This document shows, piece after piece, positions 1 to 8,691 of a stretch of DNA of 64,000 bases; position 1 is the stretch's first letter; the number at the start of each line of letters is the position of its first letter. The stretch covers positions 1 to 64,000 of the forward strand of contig NZ_SWLZ01000024.1 of NCBI RefSeq assembly GCF_005502275.1. Reading direction: 5' to 3'. Source of the stretch: Robertmurraya siralis. Its GTDB lineage: Bacteria > Bacillota > Bacilli > Bacillales > Cytobacillaceae. A program made the translations under genes and the position numbers. The notes below the pieces were generated by a model. That model was given only the letters and a program-made list of their open reading frames with translations, did no database searches and was not told where the DNA came from.

Positions 1-83
1 TGAGTGAGATAAAGTGGTCGGGAAACCAACTTTATCCTACCATGAAGTGAGGTTTTTTTGTTACCACGCTTTAAGCTCTCTGG

Positions 84-110
84 AACCCCCGGCATAGCCA
101 GGGGTTTTCT
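84..110 (+). terminator. GC-rich hairpin with short T tract
   Basis: An inverted repeat (CCCC-GGC / GCC-GGGG around an ATA loop, one mismatch) is followed on the plus strand by TTTTCT. It lies in the spacer left of spoIIIAH, where accB/accC would begin in B. subtilis. It could be a weak bidirectional terminator. No plus-strand gene upstream is visible in the window. Confidence 0.4.
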
Positions 111-126
111 AAACCATTAAACAAGC

Positions 127-155
127 ATAACGGGGAGGCTACGCCTCCCCGTTAT
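127..155 (-). terminator. Terminator of the spoIIIA operon
   Basis: A perfect 13-bp inverted repeat (ATAACGGGGAGGC, TAC loop) sits 9 bases beyond the spoIIIAH stop codon. On the minus strand it is followed by a T-rich stretch (GCTTGTTTAA). Position and strength fit the end of the eight-gene operon. Confidence 0.75.
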
Positions 156-163
156 CGTCTTTC

Positions 164-718
164 TTATTCATTCGGTTGAAATTCTACCGCGACTGCCTGC
201 ATTTGGCCAAGCTCTGTCTTCACTACTTGAATAATTTCATTTGCTGCAGAAGCAGAAGGTTCATTAGATTTAACAGTTATGCGAACTCTCTCACCATCCG
301 CGCGAACAAGAGCATCATCGTAACCCATAGCGACAATTAACGTTTCTAATACAGCTTCCTTCTGAGCAACTTGATCAAGATTTTGAATCTTATCATAAGC
401 GTCACCACGTTCCTCGGACGGCAGCTCTGTTGATGCCATAATATCTCTTAATTCTTCCTTGTATTTGCTTCTTTCTTCATCAAGCTGCAAACGTAATGCA
501 TCAAATACTTCATCACTAGCCACGCTTGAAATTACTTCACCTTCTGTTTCTGTTTCACTAATTACCCCTTCTTCCTCTTGATTTGCAGCTTCTTCCTTCT
601 CCTCTGTTGCCGCCAATTCCTGCTGTCTTTGATCTGGTGAAGTCATATAATAAACTGATAATACAACCACTAAACTTAACATTGTTAAAAGCCAAACCGT
701 TTGCTTTTTTAGTAACAT
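164..718 (-). CDS. spoIIIAH: SpoIIIAH, stage III sporulation engulfment/channel protein
   Basis: 184 aa; last gene of the spoIIIA operon. It has one N-terminal membrane segment (about residues 8-27, MLLKKQTVWLLTMLSLVVVL), an acidic Glu-rich linker (about 30-70) and a C-terminal globular region. In the family the latter has the ring-building YscJ/FliF-like fold. SpoIIIAH sits in the mother-cell membrane and its ectodomain binds forespore SpoIIQ, forming the channel needed for engulfment and late forespore gene expression. It is somewhat shorter than the B. subtilis protein (218 aa), mainly in the linker. The ATG is 94 bp downstream of spoIIIAG, and a terminator follows immediately. Confidence 0.95.
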   Translation of the reverse strand: MLLKKQTVWLLTMLSLVVVLSVYYMTSPDQRQQELAATEEKEEAANQEEEGVISETETEGEVISSVASDEVFDALRLQLDEERSKYKEELRDIMASTELPSEERGDAYDKIQNLDQVAQKEAVLETLIVAMGYDDALVRADGERVRITVKSNEPSASAANEIIQVVKTELGQMQAVAVEFQPNE

Positions 719-812
719 TTATAAAATCCCCCTTCATGAAATTAAATGTAAATTGTTCACACAATATATAAAATCGTTTCCTAAAATATTTAGGAGCGAT
801 GTTCTTCATTCG

Positions 813-1448
813 CTACTTCCTTGGCATGACCGATACGCGATGACTTGGAACATCAAGCAATTTCGTAACAGATTCGATAATCCATTTTTTAACCTGAATA
901 TTGTCAGCGCCTTTTGCTACTACTAAAACCCCACGAATTTGCGGCTTTTTTGTTTCTAATTCAATTGGAACCTCTTTTTCCCCATCCCGAATAATGACAA
1001 TTTGACTGTCTTTAGACTGATCCTCTACTTTTCGTTGTCCACCTTCCCGGTCAGTTTCTTCGGTTGTTTGTGAACGAGTTACTGTGTTTTTTTCGTATAC
1101 ACTTTTTTCTGTCGCATCGACATTAACGACAACCATCACATCACTAACGCCAGCGATTCCCTCTAATGCATCTTTTAACTGCGCTTCATATCTGGCTTCA
1201 TAAGAACTAATCTCATCATCTCCTGCTGTCTTCGCAGTTCCTATTGCTTCAACTTCACTCTTTTCTTCATTTTCATGATTCAACACTGGAATGCTAGCGT
1301 TATCTTCACCTAATAATGAATTACTCACTATCATAATGGCTGCCCCAAAAAGAAGAATAACAATGAAATACTGGTATTTCTTATCTATCTTTCCTTCCTT
1401 TGAAAGCAATCTTTTCAGCCAAGACAACGGGCCTTTTTCTTGCTCCAT
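813..1448 (-). CDS. spoIIIAG: SpoIIIAG, stage III sporulation channel ring protein
   Basis: 211 aa. A cytoplasmic N-terminus (about 1-25) precedes one membrane segment (YQYFIVILLFGAAIMIVSNS, about 25-44). The ectodomain carries the conserved 'LEGIAGVSDVMVVVNVDATE' motif and a 'GVLVVAKGA' strand typical of the ring-building motif. The family protein forms a large oligomeric ring in the intermembrane space of the SpoIIIA-SpoIIQ feeding channel. It lies 3 bp after spoIIIAF, so the two are translationally linked. The C-terminus ends in VSVMPRK, as expected for a full-length protein. Confidence 0.95.
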   Translation of the reverse strand: MEQEKGPLSWLKRLLSKEGKIDKKYQYFIVILLFGAAIMIVSNSLLGEDNASIPVLNHENEEKSEVEAIGTAKTAGDDEISSYEARYEAQLKDALEGIAGVSDVMVVVNVDATEKSVYEKNTVTRSQTTEETDREGGQRKVEDQSKDSQIVIIRDGEKEVPIELETKKPQIRGVLVVAKGADNIQVKKWIIESVTKLLDVPSHRVSVMPRK

Positions 1449-1451
1449 TGA

Positions 1452-2072
1452 TTAATCGCTCCCCCCTTCTACGACGATTTCTATTTTTTCTTTTTCAACA
1501 TCCCATTTTTCAGAAAGAAGAGATGCAATCGCTTGACTTTCTTTTGTTAGTTTCTTAGATGGGAGAGGCTCACTTGTATTGATCTCTACTTTTTTCACGA
1601 CTTCAACTGCGTCTGTCTCAGTATTAGGTTCCTTTAGCTGGACAACGATTGATTGAATTTGTTCAAAAGACTCACTCTGACTGTCATCATCTACATCAAT
1701 TTCTATATGGGCAATTTCTAATCCGTACTGATCCATCAACTCCTTCTCTACGTCCGATTGCAGTTGGACAGCCGTTTCTTCTAAAATATATGCATGGTTG
1801 GAGGCTTGTATTTCTTTTTTCTGCAATTCTATTAAATTTTCCATATTTTTTTCTTCACTATTGGATTGAATCGATGGGATCGAGGCCAGCGCTGATTCAA
1901 AATCGGAAGAAAGAAGCTTAAATATTGGAGACAAAATGATTGTTATTAACAATAGACCCGCCACCATTTTCGTATATTTTTGTAAACTCGTATTAGGGAG
2001 CAGAAGGTCTATTACAGTCGCAATGAGAACAAAAAGAATAATATTCGTAATCCATTCAGTAATGTAATCCAT
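1452..2072 (-). CDS. spoIIIAF: SpoIIIAF, stage III sporulation membrane protein
   Basis: 206 aa, the same length as the B. subtilis protein. Two membrane segments lie near the N-terminus (about 5-28 and 35-53), the second running into the 'KMVAGLLLITIILSPIF' signature. An extracytoplasmic domain of ring-building type follows (about 110-206). It is a component of the SpoIIIA channel complex in the outer forespore membrane. The gene lies 22 bp after spoIIIAE and 3 bp before spoIIIAG. Confidence 0.93.
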   Translation of the reverse strand: MDYITEWITNIILFVLIATVIDLLLPNTSLQKYTKMVAGLLLITIILSPIFKLLSSDFESALASIPSIQSNSEEKNMENLIELQKKEIQASNHAYILEETAVQLQSDVEKELMDQYGLEIAHIEIDVDDDSQSESFEQIQSIVVQLKEPNTETDAVEVVKKVEINTSEPLPSKKLTKESQAIASLLSEKWDVEKEKIEIVVEGGSD

Positions 2073-2094
2073 AACTACCCCCTAAGTACTTTAT

Positions 2095-3300
2095 TTATCG
2101 CACCATCATTGTTAAATTCCCAGCTGCAATAATGACCGTCAAACTGAGAAAGAACATTAAGGAAACAATCGCCAATGCTGCAAACACGTATATGACGCTC
2201 TTACTAATAATATCCAAACACTTTATGATCGGCCCTCCTCCGAGGGGTTGCAAGATTGCTGCTGCAAATTTATAAATAAAGGAGATCATTAAAATTTTAA
2301 TAGCCGGAAAGGCAACTATTAAGAGCAGAATCGCGACGCCAGCAATTCCGACAGTGTTTTTTAAGAGTACTGAGGCGCTTATGACGGTGTCAGTTGCATC
2401 AGTAAACATTCGGCCGATTACCGGAATAAAGTTTCCAGTAATAAACTTCGCCGTTCGAATCGTCACCCCATCTGTAATCGCAGTGGATGCCCCTTGGACC
2501 GAAATAACGCCAAGAAATACAGTTAAAAAAAGACCCAGCAATCCAATGCTCCAATTTCGCAGCAAATTTCCCAGTTGTGTCACCTTATAGTGATCAGTCA
2601 GTGTGCTAACAATATTCAACAAAGTAGATAAAAAGAGAAATGGCAAGACAATAAACTGTATGAAAGTTCCGCTTATATTCATAAGAAACAAAATAACAGG
2701 ATGAAAAAAAGCTGCTGAAATCACTCCGCCTGAACTTGCAATAAGGGCTAGCAACAGGGGAATCAATGCCAGAATAAACGAAGTCATCGTATGAATGGCA
2801 TCTGTCGTATATTCAATAGCCACATGAAAGCTATTTAAAGCGATAATGACCAATACCATAAAGACAATGGAATAAGCCACTTTACTAACAGTGCTTTGTT
2901 CAAACGCATTTTGCAGGGATTGCAAGAACATCGAAAAAATTGTGAGCATAATTAATGTTCCAAGCAATTTTCCATTCACTAGAAACTCATGAAACATGTA
3001 CTTCATAAAACCTGAAAACCATTCTTTTATAGAGAATTTCTTCTCACCTTTTAAAAAGTCATATAAACTGCCCTTTTGACTTTCAGGAAGAAATCCGCCG
3101 TATTCATCCAACACATTCTCCCAATACCGTTTGAGTTCATCTAAATTTAACGCTTCCAGTTGAGCGTCAACTAGCGCCTGCGGATCTAATCCGTCACGCT
3201 CTTCTTCCGCTGCATGTGCTTGTCCATTTAGTAAAAATAAAAAAAGGATGCAAATGAACATTATTGAAAAAATTGTTGAAGAGTGCTTCATAAATTTCAC
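2095..3300 (-). CDS. spoIIIAE: SpoIIIAE, polytopic channel protein
   Basis: 401 aa. A cleavable-looking N-terminal signal segment (about 8-30, ending AHA) precedes a short ectodomain with 'EYGGFLPESQKGSLYDFL'. At least six hydrophobic segments follow. Highly conserved family stretches are visible: 'STVSKVAYSIVFMVLVIIA', 'AAFFHPVILFLMN', 'TAKFITGNFIPVIGRMFTDA' and the C-terminal 'AGNLTMM'. It is thought to form the membrane pore of the SpoIIIA apparatus. The RBS is GAAGGTG before the ATG. The 248-bp gap to spoIIIAD (3301-3548) is unusually long for this operon. I see no ORF or clear signal in it. Confidence 0.95.
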   Translation of the reverse strand: MKFMKHSSTIFSIMFICILFLFLLNGQAHAAEEERDGLDPQALVDAQLEALNLDELKRYWENVLDEYGGFLPESQKGSLYDFLKGEKKFSIKEWFSGFMKYMFHEFLVNGKLLGTLIMLTIFSMFLQSLQNAFEQSTVSKVAYSIVFMVLVIIALNSFHVAIEYTTDAIHTMTSFILALIPLLLALIASSGGVISAAFFHPVILFLMNISGTFIQFIVLPFLFLSTLLNIVSTLTDHYKVTQLGNLLRNWSIGLLGLFLTVFLGVISVQGASTAITDGVTIRTAKFITGNFIPVIGRMFTDATDTVISASVLLKNTVGIAGVAILLLIVAFPAIKILMISFIYKFAAAILQPLGGGPIIKCLDIISKSVIYVFAALAIVSLMFFLSLTVIIAAGNLTMMVR

Positions 3301-3548
3301 CTTCTCATGAGAAAAGCATAGACAATTCGAAACGCCATTGATCGTTCTCCTTCGTGCTCATCGCCTGACATCACGAAAAATACGAATGTCAGAATTGTAA
3401 TTTCCAATTCTTGATTGGCAGATCTTGTGAAGAATAACTTATAACTTACTGGCGCTACCGTTAAACTATTCTCAAAGTTATGATTTGTACTTTATAGCAA
3501 AAGAAAAGCATTAGTATGATTAGCGCAACAGATGGAAGTAACGAAGCT

Positions 3549-3938
3549 TCAGCTTGGAATTAATTTAATGATCGTTTCAATTAAAACGGATAAAATTGGA
3601 ATCGCCATTGCCAGAATTAATATTTTTCCTGCTAGTTCTATTTTTGAAGCAATGGCTCCTTGTCCAGCATCCTTCGTAATTTGGGCGGCAAATTCAGCAA
3701 TGTAGGCAATTCCTATAATTTTTAAAATCGTTTCAACATAGACGATATTAACTTTTGCATTCACAGCAATGACTTCGAGCATATGAATAACTGCATATAT
3801 TTGATCAAGCAAAAATAAAAAAATCGTACAACCAACAAAAACAATAAGTAAAAATGCAAAATTGGGCTTCTGTTCCTTAACAATAAGTGCTAAAAAAGTG
3901 GATACTAGGGCAATTCCTACAATTTGGATAATTTCAAT
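3549..3938 (-). CDS. spoIIIAD: SpoIIIAD, membrane protein with apparent ATT start
   Basis: 129 aa if translation begins at ATT (3938-3936). The reading frame matches SpoIIIAD over its whole length. After the ATT it reads EIIQIVGIALVSTFLALIVK, then 'YVETILKIIGIAYIAEF' and 'DAGQGAIASKIELAGKILIL'. A strong GGGAGG Shine-Dalgarno sequence ends 8 nt before the ATT. No in-frame ATG, GTG, TTG or CTG occurs upstream after the spoIIIAC stop. The first one downstream is a TTG about 42 codons in, inside a membrane segment, which would delete the conserved N-terminus. Three to four membrane segments are visible. It is a channel component of the SpoIIIA complex. Confidence 0.85.
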   Translation of the reverse strand: MEIIQIVGIALVSTFLALIVKEQKPNFAFLLIVFVGCTIFLFLLDQIYAVIHMLEVIAVNAKVNIVYVETILKIIGIAYIAEFAAQITKDAGQGAIASKIELAGKILILAMAIPILSVLIETIIKLIPS

Positions 3939-3953
3939 CTTTGAGCCCTCCCT

Positions 3954-4160
3954 TTATCCTTGGAAGAGGAACACCGATTTTATTTTTTGAAACAAGTCAT
4001 CTACAATCGATGCGACCATAAACAAAATGTAAATGAAGCCAAACAGAGTGACCCACTGGGCATATTCCTTTTTTCCAACTTGGTCAAGAATGGTGTGCAG
4101 GAAAGCAACAACAATTCCTACTCCAGCTATTTTAAAGATTATATCTACCTCTAACCCCAT
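3954..4160 (-). CDS. spoIIIAC: SpoIIIAC, small membrane protein
   Basis: 68 aa with two hydrophobic segments (about 8-25 and 36-55) and the family signature 'IFKIAGVGIVVAFLHTILDQ'. SpoIIIAC resembles a shortened SpoIIIAD, and both are thought to help form the membrane part of the channel. The stop codon is 15 bp before the proposed spoIIIAD start. A 124-bp non-coding gap separates it from spoIIIAB. Confidence 0.93.
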   Translation of the reverse strand: MGLEVDIIFKIAGVGIVVAFLHTILDQVGKKEYAQWVTLFGFIYILFMVASIVDDLFQKIKSVFLFQG

Positions 4161-4284
4161 GTGTTTTCCTCCCTAAACGCTAAATAAGTGATTTCATAAA
4201 GACATTTATAGCCGTTATGAAAGCGAGAGTTTAAATCTGAACATATATAATGGTGAGTACTCTGTGTTGCCGTTTTTAAATCCG

Positions 4285-4800
4285 TCATAGCAAGAGAATG
4301 ACTAGCAATAATCCGGATAAAAAACCAAGGCTTTTAACCATTTTTTCGTATTTTGCTTGTCTATCATAAGCATCTTGTTCCTCTCGTTCCAAGTGTGTTA
4401 AAGTGAGTTGAATTTGCTTCTGCTGGGAGACTCGGTCATGCCGTCCCAACGTTTCACCAAATTGTTTCATGATTTCAAATTCTCCTTGCTTCAACGCTGT
4501 CAACTTCCATACTTCTTTTAAGCTTTCCTCCCATGCCTCTCTGACAGTTGTTTCAGTATTCGTCAATTTTTTCGCAAACGCATCGAAAAACCATGATAAT
4601 GGCTTACTCATCTGAGCAGCAATTCTTCTTGATGCCTCATGCAATGGCGTGTGCCCATACATAATTTCCGCTTCAAGAGATTGCAATGCCGATTTTAGCA
4701 AGCGCAATTGCCTCGGCCTTTCATTTAGATGTCGCGATGCTTCAAAACCTGTCCATGTCGTTGCTAAAATAATGACGATAGCTCCAATCATTTTCATCAT
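4285..4800 (-). CDS. spoIIIAB: SpoIIIAB, sporulation protein (GspF-like)
   Basis: 171 aa. It has one membrane segment at each end (about 3-20 and 152-170) around a helical cytoplasmic domain. The N-terminus 'MMKMIGAIVIILATTWTGFE' and the 'LQSLEAEIMYG' motif are typical. The family is related to type II secretion GspF and probably links the ATPase SpoIIIAA to the membrane channel. Its ATG directly follows the spoIIIAA stop codon, indicating coupled translation. Confidence 0.93.
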   Translation of the reverse strand: MMKMIGAIVIILATTWTGFEASRHLNERPRQLRLLKSALQSLEAEIMYGHTPLHEASRRIAAQMSKPLSWFFDAFAKKLTNTETTVREAWEESLKEVWKLTALKQGEFEIMKQFGETLGRHDRVSQQKQIQLTLTHLEREEQDAYDRQAKYEKMVKSLGFLSGLLLVILLL

Positions 4801-5739
4801 TTATGTCACTCTCACTTTTTTAACAAGCTCTGAACCGTTGCCGTCCTTAATAGAGGATATCGTTCCAGGACCCTTGAGCCGATTTAATTCAATAAAACGC
4901 TGAAAGATTCCCATTTCAATCAATGGTTGCAGAGTAGGGCGATTTTTCACCTCTTCATATGAATAACCATGGGTTGTCGTAAATAGCTTAATCCCAGCGT
5001 GGAGCGCTTCTAAGATTGCTTCACAATCTTCCTTTCTCCCGATTTCATCAACAATCAAAACATCTGGACTCATTGAACGGATCATCATCATCATCCCTTC
5101 CGCCTTTGGACATGCGTCCAATACATCGATACGGGGTCCAAAAGTTAACTGAGGAATTCCCTTGACGCTTCCAGTAATTTCTGAACGTTCATCAACAATC
5201 CCCACTTTTAAAGGAGAATAAGTGCGATCGCCACCGGAAATGATGCGCGCAAAATCTCGAAGTAACGTAGTTTTTCCAGTTTGTGGAGGTCCAATAATCA
5301 TTGTGTGTTGCCAACCATTGTCATATATATATGAAGCCAGTCCATCTGCTATCCCGATCTTTTCTCTAGCGATGCGGATGTTAAAAGACGATATATCTCG
5401 AATCGCTTTAACAGAACCATTCTCTAAGATGACCTTCCCAGCTAAACCAATTCGGTGCCCCCCTGCGATTGTCACATAGCCTCTTTTTAACTCTTCCTCC
5501 ATGGTATAAATGGAAAAATGACTAATTTTATTTAAAAGCTGAATCGCATCTTCCTCCTTCACAATATAAGGAAGAAAGTGAGGAGTTCCCTTCACGGCAA
5601 TTTCAAGCGGTCGATTTATCCGAATTCTTATTTCTTCCATCTCACTAACTTGAAAAGGAGGAAGCACCTCAATCTGGTGAGTAATATTGAGAGGCAGCAT
5701 ATTTAATACCTGTTCCAAAATAAATTCCCCTCTCTTCAT
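4801..5739 (-). CDS. spoIIIAA: SpoIIIAA, secretion-type ATPase
   Basis: 312 aa; first gene of the operon. It is a RecA-fold ATPase related to secretion ATPases. Walker A is GPPQTGKTTLLRD (about residues 150-162) and Walker B is VLIVDEIGR (about 228-236). An N-terminal domain with 'YVTIAGGHRIGLAGK' precedes them. It powers the SpoIIIA channel from the mother-cell side. The start ATG has GAAGAGAGGGG sequences around it, and the upstream sigma-E-like promoter supports mother-cell expression. Confidence 0.95.
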   Translation of the reverse strand: MKRGEFILEQVLNMLPLNITHQIEVLPPFQVSEMEEIRIRINRPLEIAVKGTPHFLPYIVKEEDAIQLLNKISHFSIYTMEEELKRGYVTIAGGHRIGLAGKVILENGSVKAIRDISSFNIRIAREKIGIADGLASYIYDNGWQHTMIIGPPQTGKTTLLRDFARIISGGDRTYSPLKVGIVDERSEITGSVKGIPQLTFGPRIDVLDACPKAEGMMMMIRSMSPDVLIVDEIGRKEDCEAILEALHAGIKLFTTTHGYSYEEVKNRPTLQPLIEMGIFQRFIELNRLKGPGTISSIKDGNGSELVKKVRVT

Positions 5740-5767
5740 TTTTGAACTGTAAGATGAACCTATTAAA

Positions 5768-5796
5768 AATGTATGCCTGCTTGGACACTTTATGAC
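5768..5796 (-). promoter_or_regulatory. Sigma-E-type promoter of spoIIIA operon
   Basis: On the minus strand GTCATAA (-35) and CATACATT (-10) are separated by 14 bp. The -10 matches the sigma-E consensus very well. The -10 lies about 28 bp upstream of the spoIIIAA start codon. In B. subtilis this operon is transcribed by mother-cell sigma-E. Confidence 0.7.
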
Positions 5797-5879
5797 TAGT
5801 TCAGCATAATCACTTTTTTAGAAGAAAATTTTTCGATTAAATATTGATGGGGTTAAATTGCTCATGATTTTCGTTCTGC

Positions 5880-5946
5880 CTCAATGAAACGGATGGAGAA
5901 AACCAGCTTTCTCCTAGCGTTTTCATCGAGTCAAAGTGATTTTTTT
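5880..5946 (+). ncRNA. Long rod-like hairpin with T tract (leader element?)
   Basis: ATGAAACG-GAT-GGAGAAA, an ACCAGC loop, and TTTCTCC-TAG-CGTTTTCAT form two stacked helices around a symmetric GAT/TAG internal loop. A run of seven Ts follows 15 bases later on the plus strand. It lies between the spoIIIAA promoter and the SIMPL gene, about 130 bp before that gene's start. It could be a 5' leader/attenuator of the SIMPL gene or a stand-alone RNA. A related-looking hairpin stands at bases 8-58. Confidence 0.35.
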
Positions 5947-6076
5947 GCAAAAAAGCATGAGAAACTATGGTCTCTCACAAAATGAGCAAAAAACAACAGA
6001 ATCATATAACATTAGGCAAGACATAAAATGTAATAATGGGAGCAAGAACAAGTTTAAATGGGTGGGGGAAGAAGAA

Positions 6077-6745
6077 ATGTATAATCAACAACCGTTCTAT
6101 CAAGGAGCACATAGAAATCCTTTCGAGGGGGAAATTATAGTAATTGGCGAAGGAAGCGTTACAATTCAACCAGATAAAGGAAGGATAAGATTGGGAGTCG
6201 AGATTGAAAACAAGGAATTAAAAAAAGCCCAATCGGATAATGCAAGAGCAATCTCCTCGATCATAAATGCATTGCAGCAAATTGGAGTATTGGCAGAACA
6301 TATTCAAACAGATCAGTTTACGATTTATCCAATGTATGATTTTGTGGATGGAAAACAAATTTTTCGGGGCTACCGCGTAGAGCATTTGTTACTAATAACA
6401 GTAAATAATCTTGAAAACATCGGGCTTGTTGTTGACACTGCCGTCGAGCATGGAGCCAACCGTGTTTCGAACATCTCTTTTCAAGTTTCAAATTCCTCCG
6501 AAGTTTATCGAGTCGCTTTAAAAAAAGCGATAGAAGATGCTGTAAAAAAGGCATATACAATTGCAAAGTCTTTAAATCTAAACATTGTCCCGACTCCAAG
6601 GAAAATAACAGAAGAAAAAGTGGCTCTAAGAGAACCTAGTCCCTTATATGAAATGCAGATGGTCAAAGCTGCTTCCACCGAAATAGAACCAGGAACGACT
6701 GAGATAAGGGCTGTTGTATCCGCGATATTCATCACCAACGAATAA
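6077..6745 (+). CDS. SIMPL-domain (BP26/OMP28-like) protein
   Basis: 222 aa. ATG at 6077 is chosen because GGGGGAAG precedes it and the conserved region begins soon after; the frame stays open 47 codons further up without similarity to the family. SIMPL-family features visible are 'GEGSVTIQPDKGRIRLGVE' at the start, paired beta-alpha repeats, and the 'Y.V..LLLITVNNLENIGLVVDTAVEHGAN' region. No signal peptide is seen, so the protein is probably cytoplasmic or at the envelope face. SIMPL proteins are broadly conserved with poorly defined roles. It is a monocistronic plus-strand gene between two minus-strand operons, where B. subtilis has yqhV. Confidence 0.8.
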   Translation: MYNQQPFYQGAHRNPFEGEIIVIGEGSVTIQPDKGRIRLGVEIENKELKKAQSDNARAISSIINALQQIGVLAEHIQTDQFTIYPMYDFVDGKQIFRGYRVEHLLLITVNNLENIGLVVDTAVEHGANRVSNISFQVSNSSEVYRVALKKAIEDAVKKAYTIAKSLNLNIVPTPRKITEEKVALREPSPLYEMQMVKAASTEIEPGTTEIRAVVSAIFITNE

Positions 6746-6786
6746 ATAAGTGGCACGTTTTGCCTGCCGCCGCTTGTTATTTCAAC

Positions 6787-6825
6787 AAAAAAAATCCCAA
6801 ATGGACTTCCACTTGGGATTTTTAC
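6787..6825. terminator. Bidirectional terminator between SIMPL gene and efp
   Basis: AAATCCCAA-A-TGGA / TCCA-C-TTGGGATTT forms a strong stem, flanked by an A run on the left and a T run on the right. It can end both the plus-strand SIMPL transcript and the minus-strand efp transcript. Confidence 0.85.
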
Positions 6826-6834
6826 TCATTTAGT

Positions 6835-7392
6835 TTATGCGCGAGAGACGTAAGAGCCTTCTGATGTGTTAATGATTAAACGATCGCCTTCATTAACAAA
6901 GAAAGGTACCTGAACGATAAGACCCGTTTCAAGTGTTGCTGGCTTTGTACCTCCAGAAGCTGTATCTCCTTTAATACCAGGTTCCGTCTCTGTTACTTCT
7001 AATTCAACTGTATTCGGCAGCTCGATTCCAAGGGTTTCACCTTGGAACATCATAATATGAACTTCCATATTTTCTTTCAAAAACTTCAACTCATATTCAA
7101 TGGCTGATGCAGGTAACTCAATTTGGTCATATGACTCATTATCCATAAAAACATGCTGATCGCCATTAGCATACAAATACTGCATTTTACGGTTATCAAT
7201 TTGTGCTTTCGCTACTTTTTCTCCTGCACGGAATGTTTTTTCTTGAACTGCACCTGTTCGAAGATTACGTAATTTAGAGCGCACAAACGCTGCACCCTTA
7301 CCTGGCTTTACATGCTGGAAATCCATCACACGCCAAAGCCCTCCATCTACTTCAATCGTTAATCCTGTACGGAAATCATTAACAGAAATCAT
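6835..7392 (-). CDS. efp: Elongation factor P
   Basis: 185 aa, full length. Three beta-barrel domains are expected, with the loop '[12 protein letters not shown]' placing Lys32 at the tip that enters the peptidyl-transferase centre. This lysine is post-translationally modified in bacilli. The C-terminal signature '[20 protein letters not shown]...[18 protein letters not shown]' is intact. EF-P relieves ribosomes stalled at polyproline. It lies 94 bp after papA, as in B. subtilis. Confidence 0.98.
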   Translation of the reverse strand: MISVNDFRTGLTIEVDGGLWRVMDFQHVKPGKGAAFVRSKLRNLRTGAVQEKTFRAGEKVAKAQIDNRKMQYLYANGDQHVFMDNESYDQIELPASAIEYELKFLKENMEVHIMMFQGETLGIELPNTVELEVTETEPGIKGDTASGGTKPATLETGLIVQVPFFVNEGDRLIINTSEGSYVSRA

Positions 7393-7486
7393 CTTAAAAA
7401 TCCTCCCAAGGGTAATGTAATAAAAATGTAAATTGGAAGCACGGAGTCTTTTTCCAAAATATCACAAAAAACTGATTTACATAATT

Positions 7487-8548
7487 CTATAATATAATGA
7501 GTTCTTTTGTAGAGTGAGTCAAAGACTCATTTCCTTTTTCGGTAATTACTGTGTCGTCTTCAATACGAACTCCGCCAAGTCCCGGTATGTATATCCCTGG
7601 CTCAACTGTAACAACCATGCCCGGTTCTAATTTGAGATCAGATTTAAAGGATAATGCAGGTCCTTCATGTACTTCAAGTCCAATTCCATGCCCTGTTGAA
7701 TGTCCAAAATAGTCCCCGTACCCTTTTGCAGAAATATAATCTCTTGTTAAAGCATCGGCTTCTCTTCCAGTCATGCCAGGTTTTATTCCAGCCATCCCCA
7801 ATTGTTGAGCACCAAGCACGATTTCGTAAATTTCCTTTAATTTCGCATCTGGTTCACCTACAGCTAACGTTCTCGTAATGTCAGAAACATATCCTTTATA
7901 ATAGGCTCCAAAATCTAAAGTAACGAAATCGCCTTTTTCGATGATTTTATCCGATGCCACACCATGCGGAAGTGCCGAGCGGGTTCCTGAAGCAACAATA
8001 ATGTCAAAGGAAGAAGAAGTGGCACCAGCTTTTCTCATAAAGAACTCTAATTCATTCGAAACATCTAACTCCGATATGCCGGGACGAATGAATTGCAATA
8101 TATGTGTATATGCAGCATCAGCTATTTCTGCTGCTTCCTTTAATATCTTAATCTCTGCATCAGTCTTAATCAAGCGAATTTTTTCGATTAAGCCGGATAC
8201 AGGCACAAGTTCTGCATCAACAACTCCTTCATAGTTTTTAAAGCTGGCATATGTAAGATGCTCCTGTTCGAAGCCCAGTCGCTTAATCCCTAAATTCTTC
8301 ACTAGAAGAGCGACTTCCTCAGGAATTGTGCCAGTGTGTTTGACAATATCAAAGCCTTCACACTGCTTTGCTGCTTGCTCCACGTAGCGAAAGTCAGTAA
8401 TAAATTTGGCAGCATCTTTACTAATTAAAACAACACCACTTGAACCGGTAAAATTAGAAATATAACGCCGATTGTAGGCGCTTGTTATCAGTAGTCCGTC
8501 AATCCCTAACTTTTCAAAACTATCCCTTACTTTTTGAATTTTATCCAC
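7487..8548 (-). CDS. papA: Xaa-Pro aminopeptidase (YqhT/PapA), M24 family
   Basis: 353 aa. It has a creatinase-like N-terminal domain (about 1-125) and a pita-bread M24 domain. Visible metal ligands are DFGAYYKGY (Asp), DITR (Asp), the His in [16 protein letters not shown], the Glu in TVEPGIY and the Glu in GVRIEDD. It cleaves N-terminal residues before proline. It sits directly upstream of efp as in B. subtilis, a plausible link to the proline-related role of EF-P. The start is ATG, with GGAGAG preceding. aroQ, which precedes papA in B. subtilis, is absent here. Confidence 0.95.
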   Translation of the reverse strand: MDKIQKVRDSFEKLGIDGLLITSAYNRRYISNFTGSSGVVLISKDAAKFITDFRYVEQAAKQCEGFDIVKHTGTIPEEVALLVKNLGIKRLGFEQEHLTYASFKNYEGVVDAELVPVSGLIEKIRLIKTDAEIKILKEAAEIADAAYTHILQFIRPGISELDVSNELEFFMRKAGATSSSFDIIVASGTRSALPHGVASDKIIEKGDFVTLDFGAYYKGYVSDITRTLAVGEPDAKLKEIYEIVLGAQQLGMAGIKPGMTGREADALTRDYISAKGYGDYFGHSTGHGIGLEVHEGPALSFKSDLKLEPGMVVTVEPGIYIPGLGGVRIEDDTVITEKGNESLTHSTKELIIL

Positions 8549-8691
8549 TTTGGCTCTCTCCTTTAACTTTCCACTTGTAAGAATAGTAAAAATATACTTA
8601 ACAAGAATATTTTATCATATTGTTTTTTTAAGTAACATGCTAAGACTCTGTCGGAGAGAGAAATCCAATTTGTGGCTGAAGCTGCCATCTC

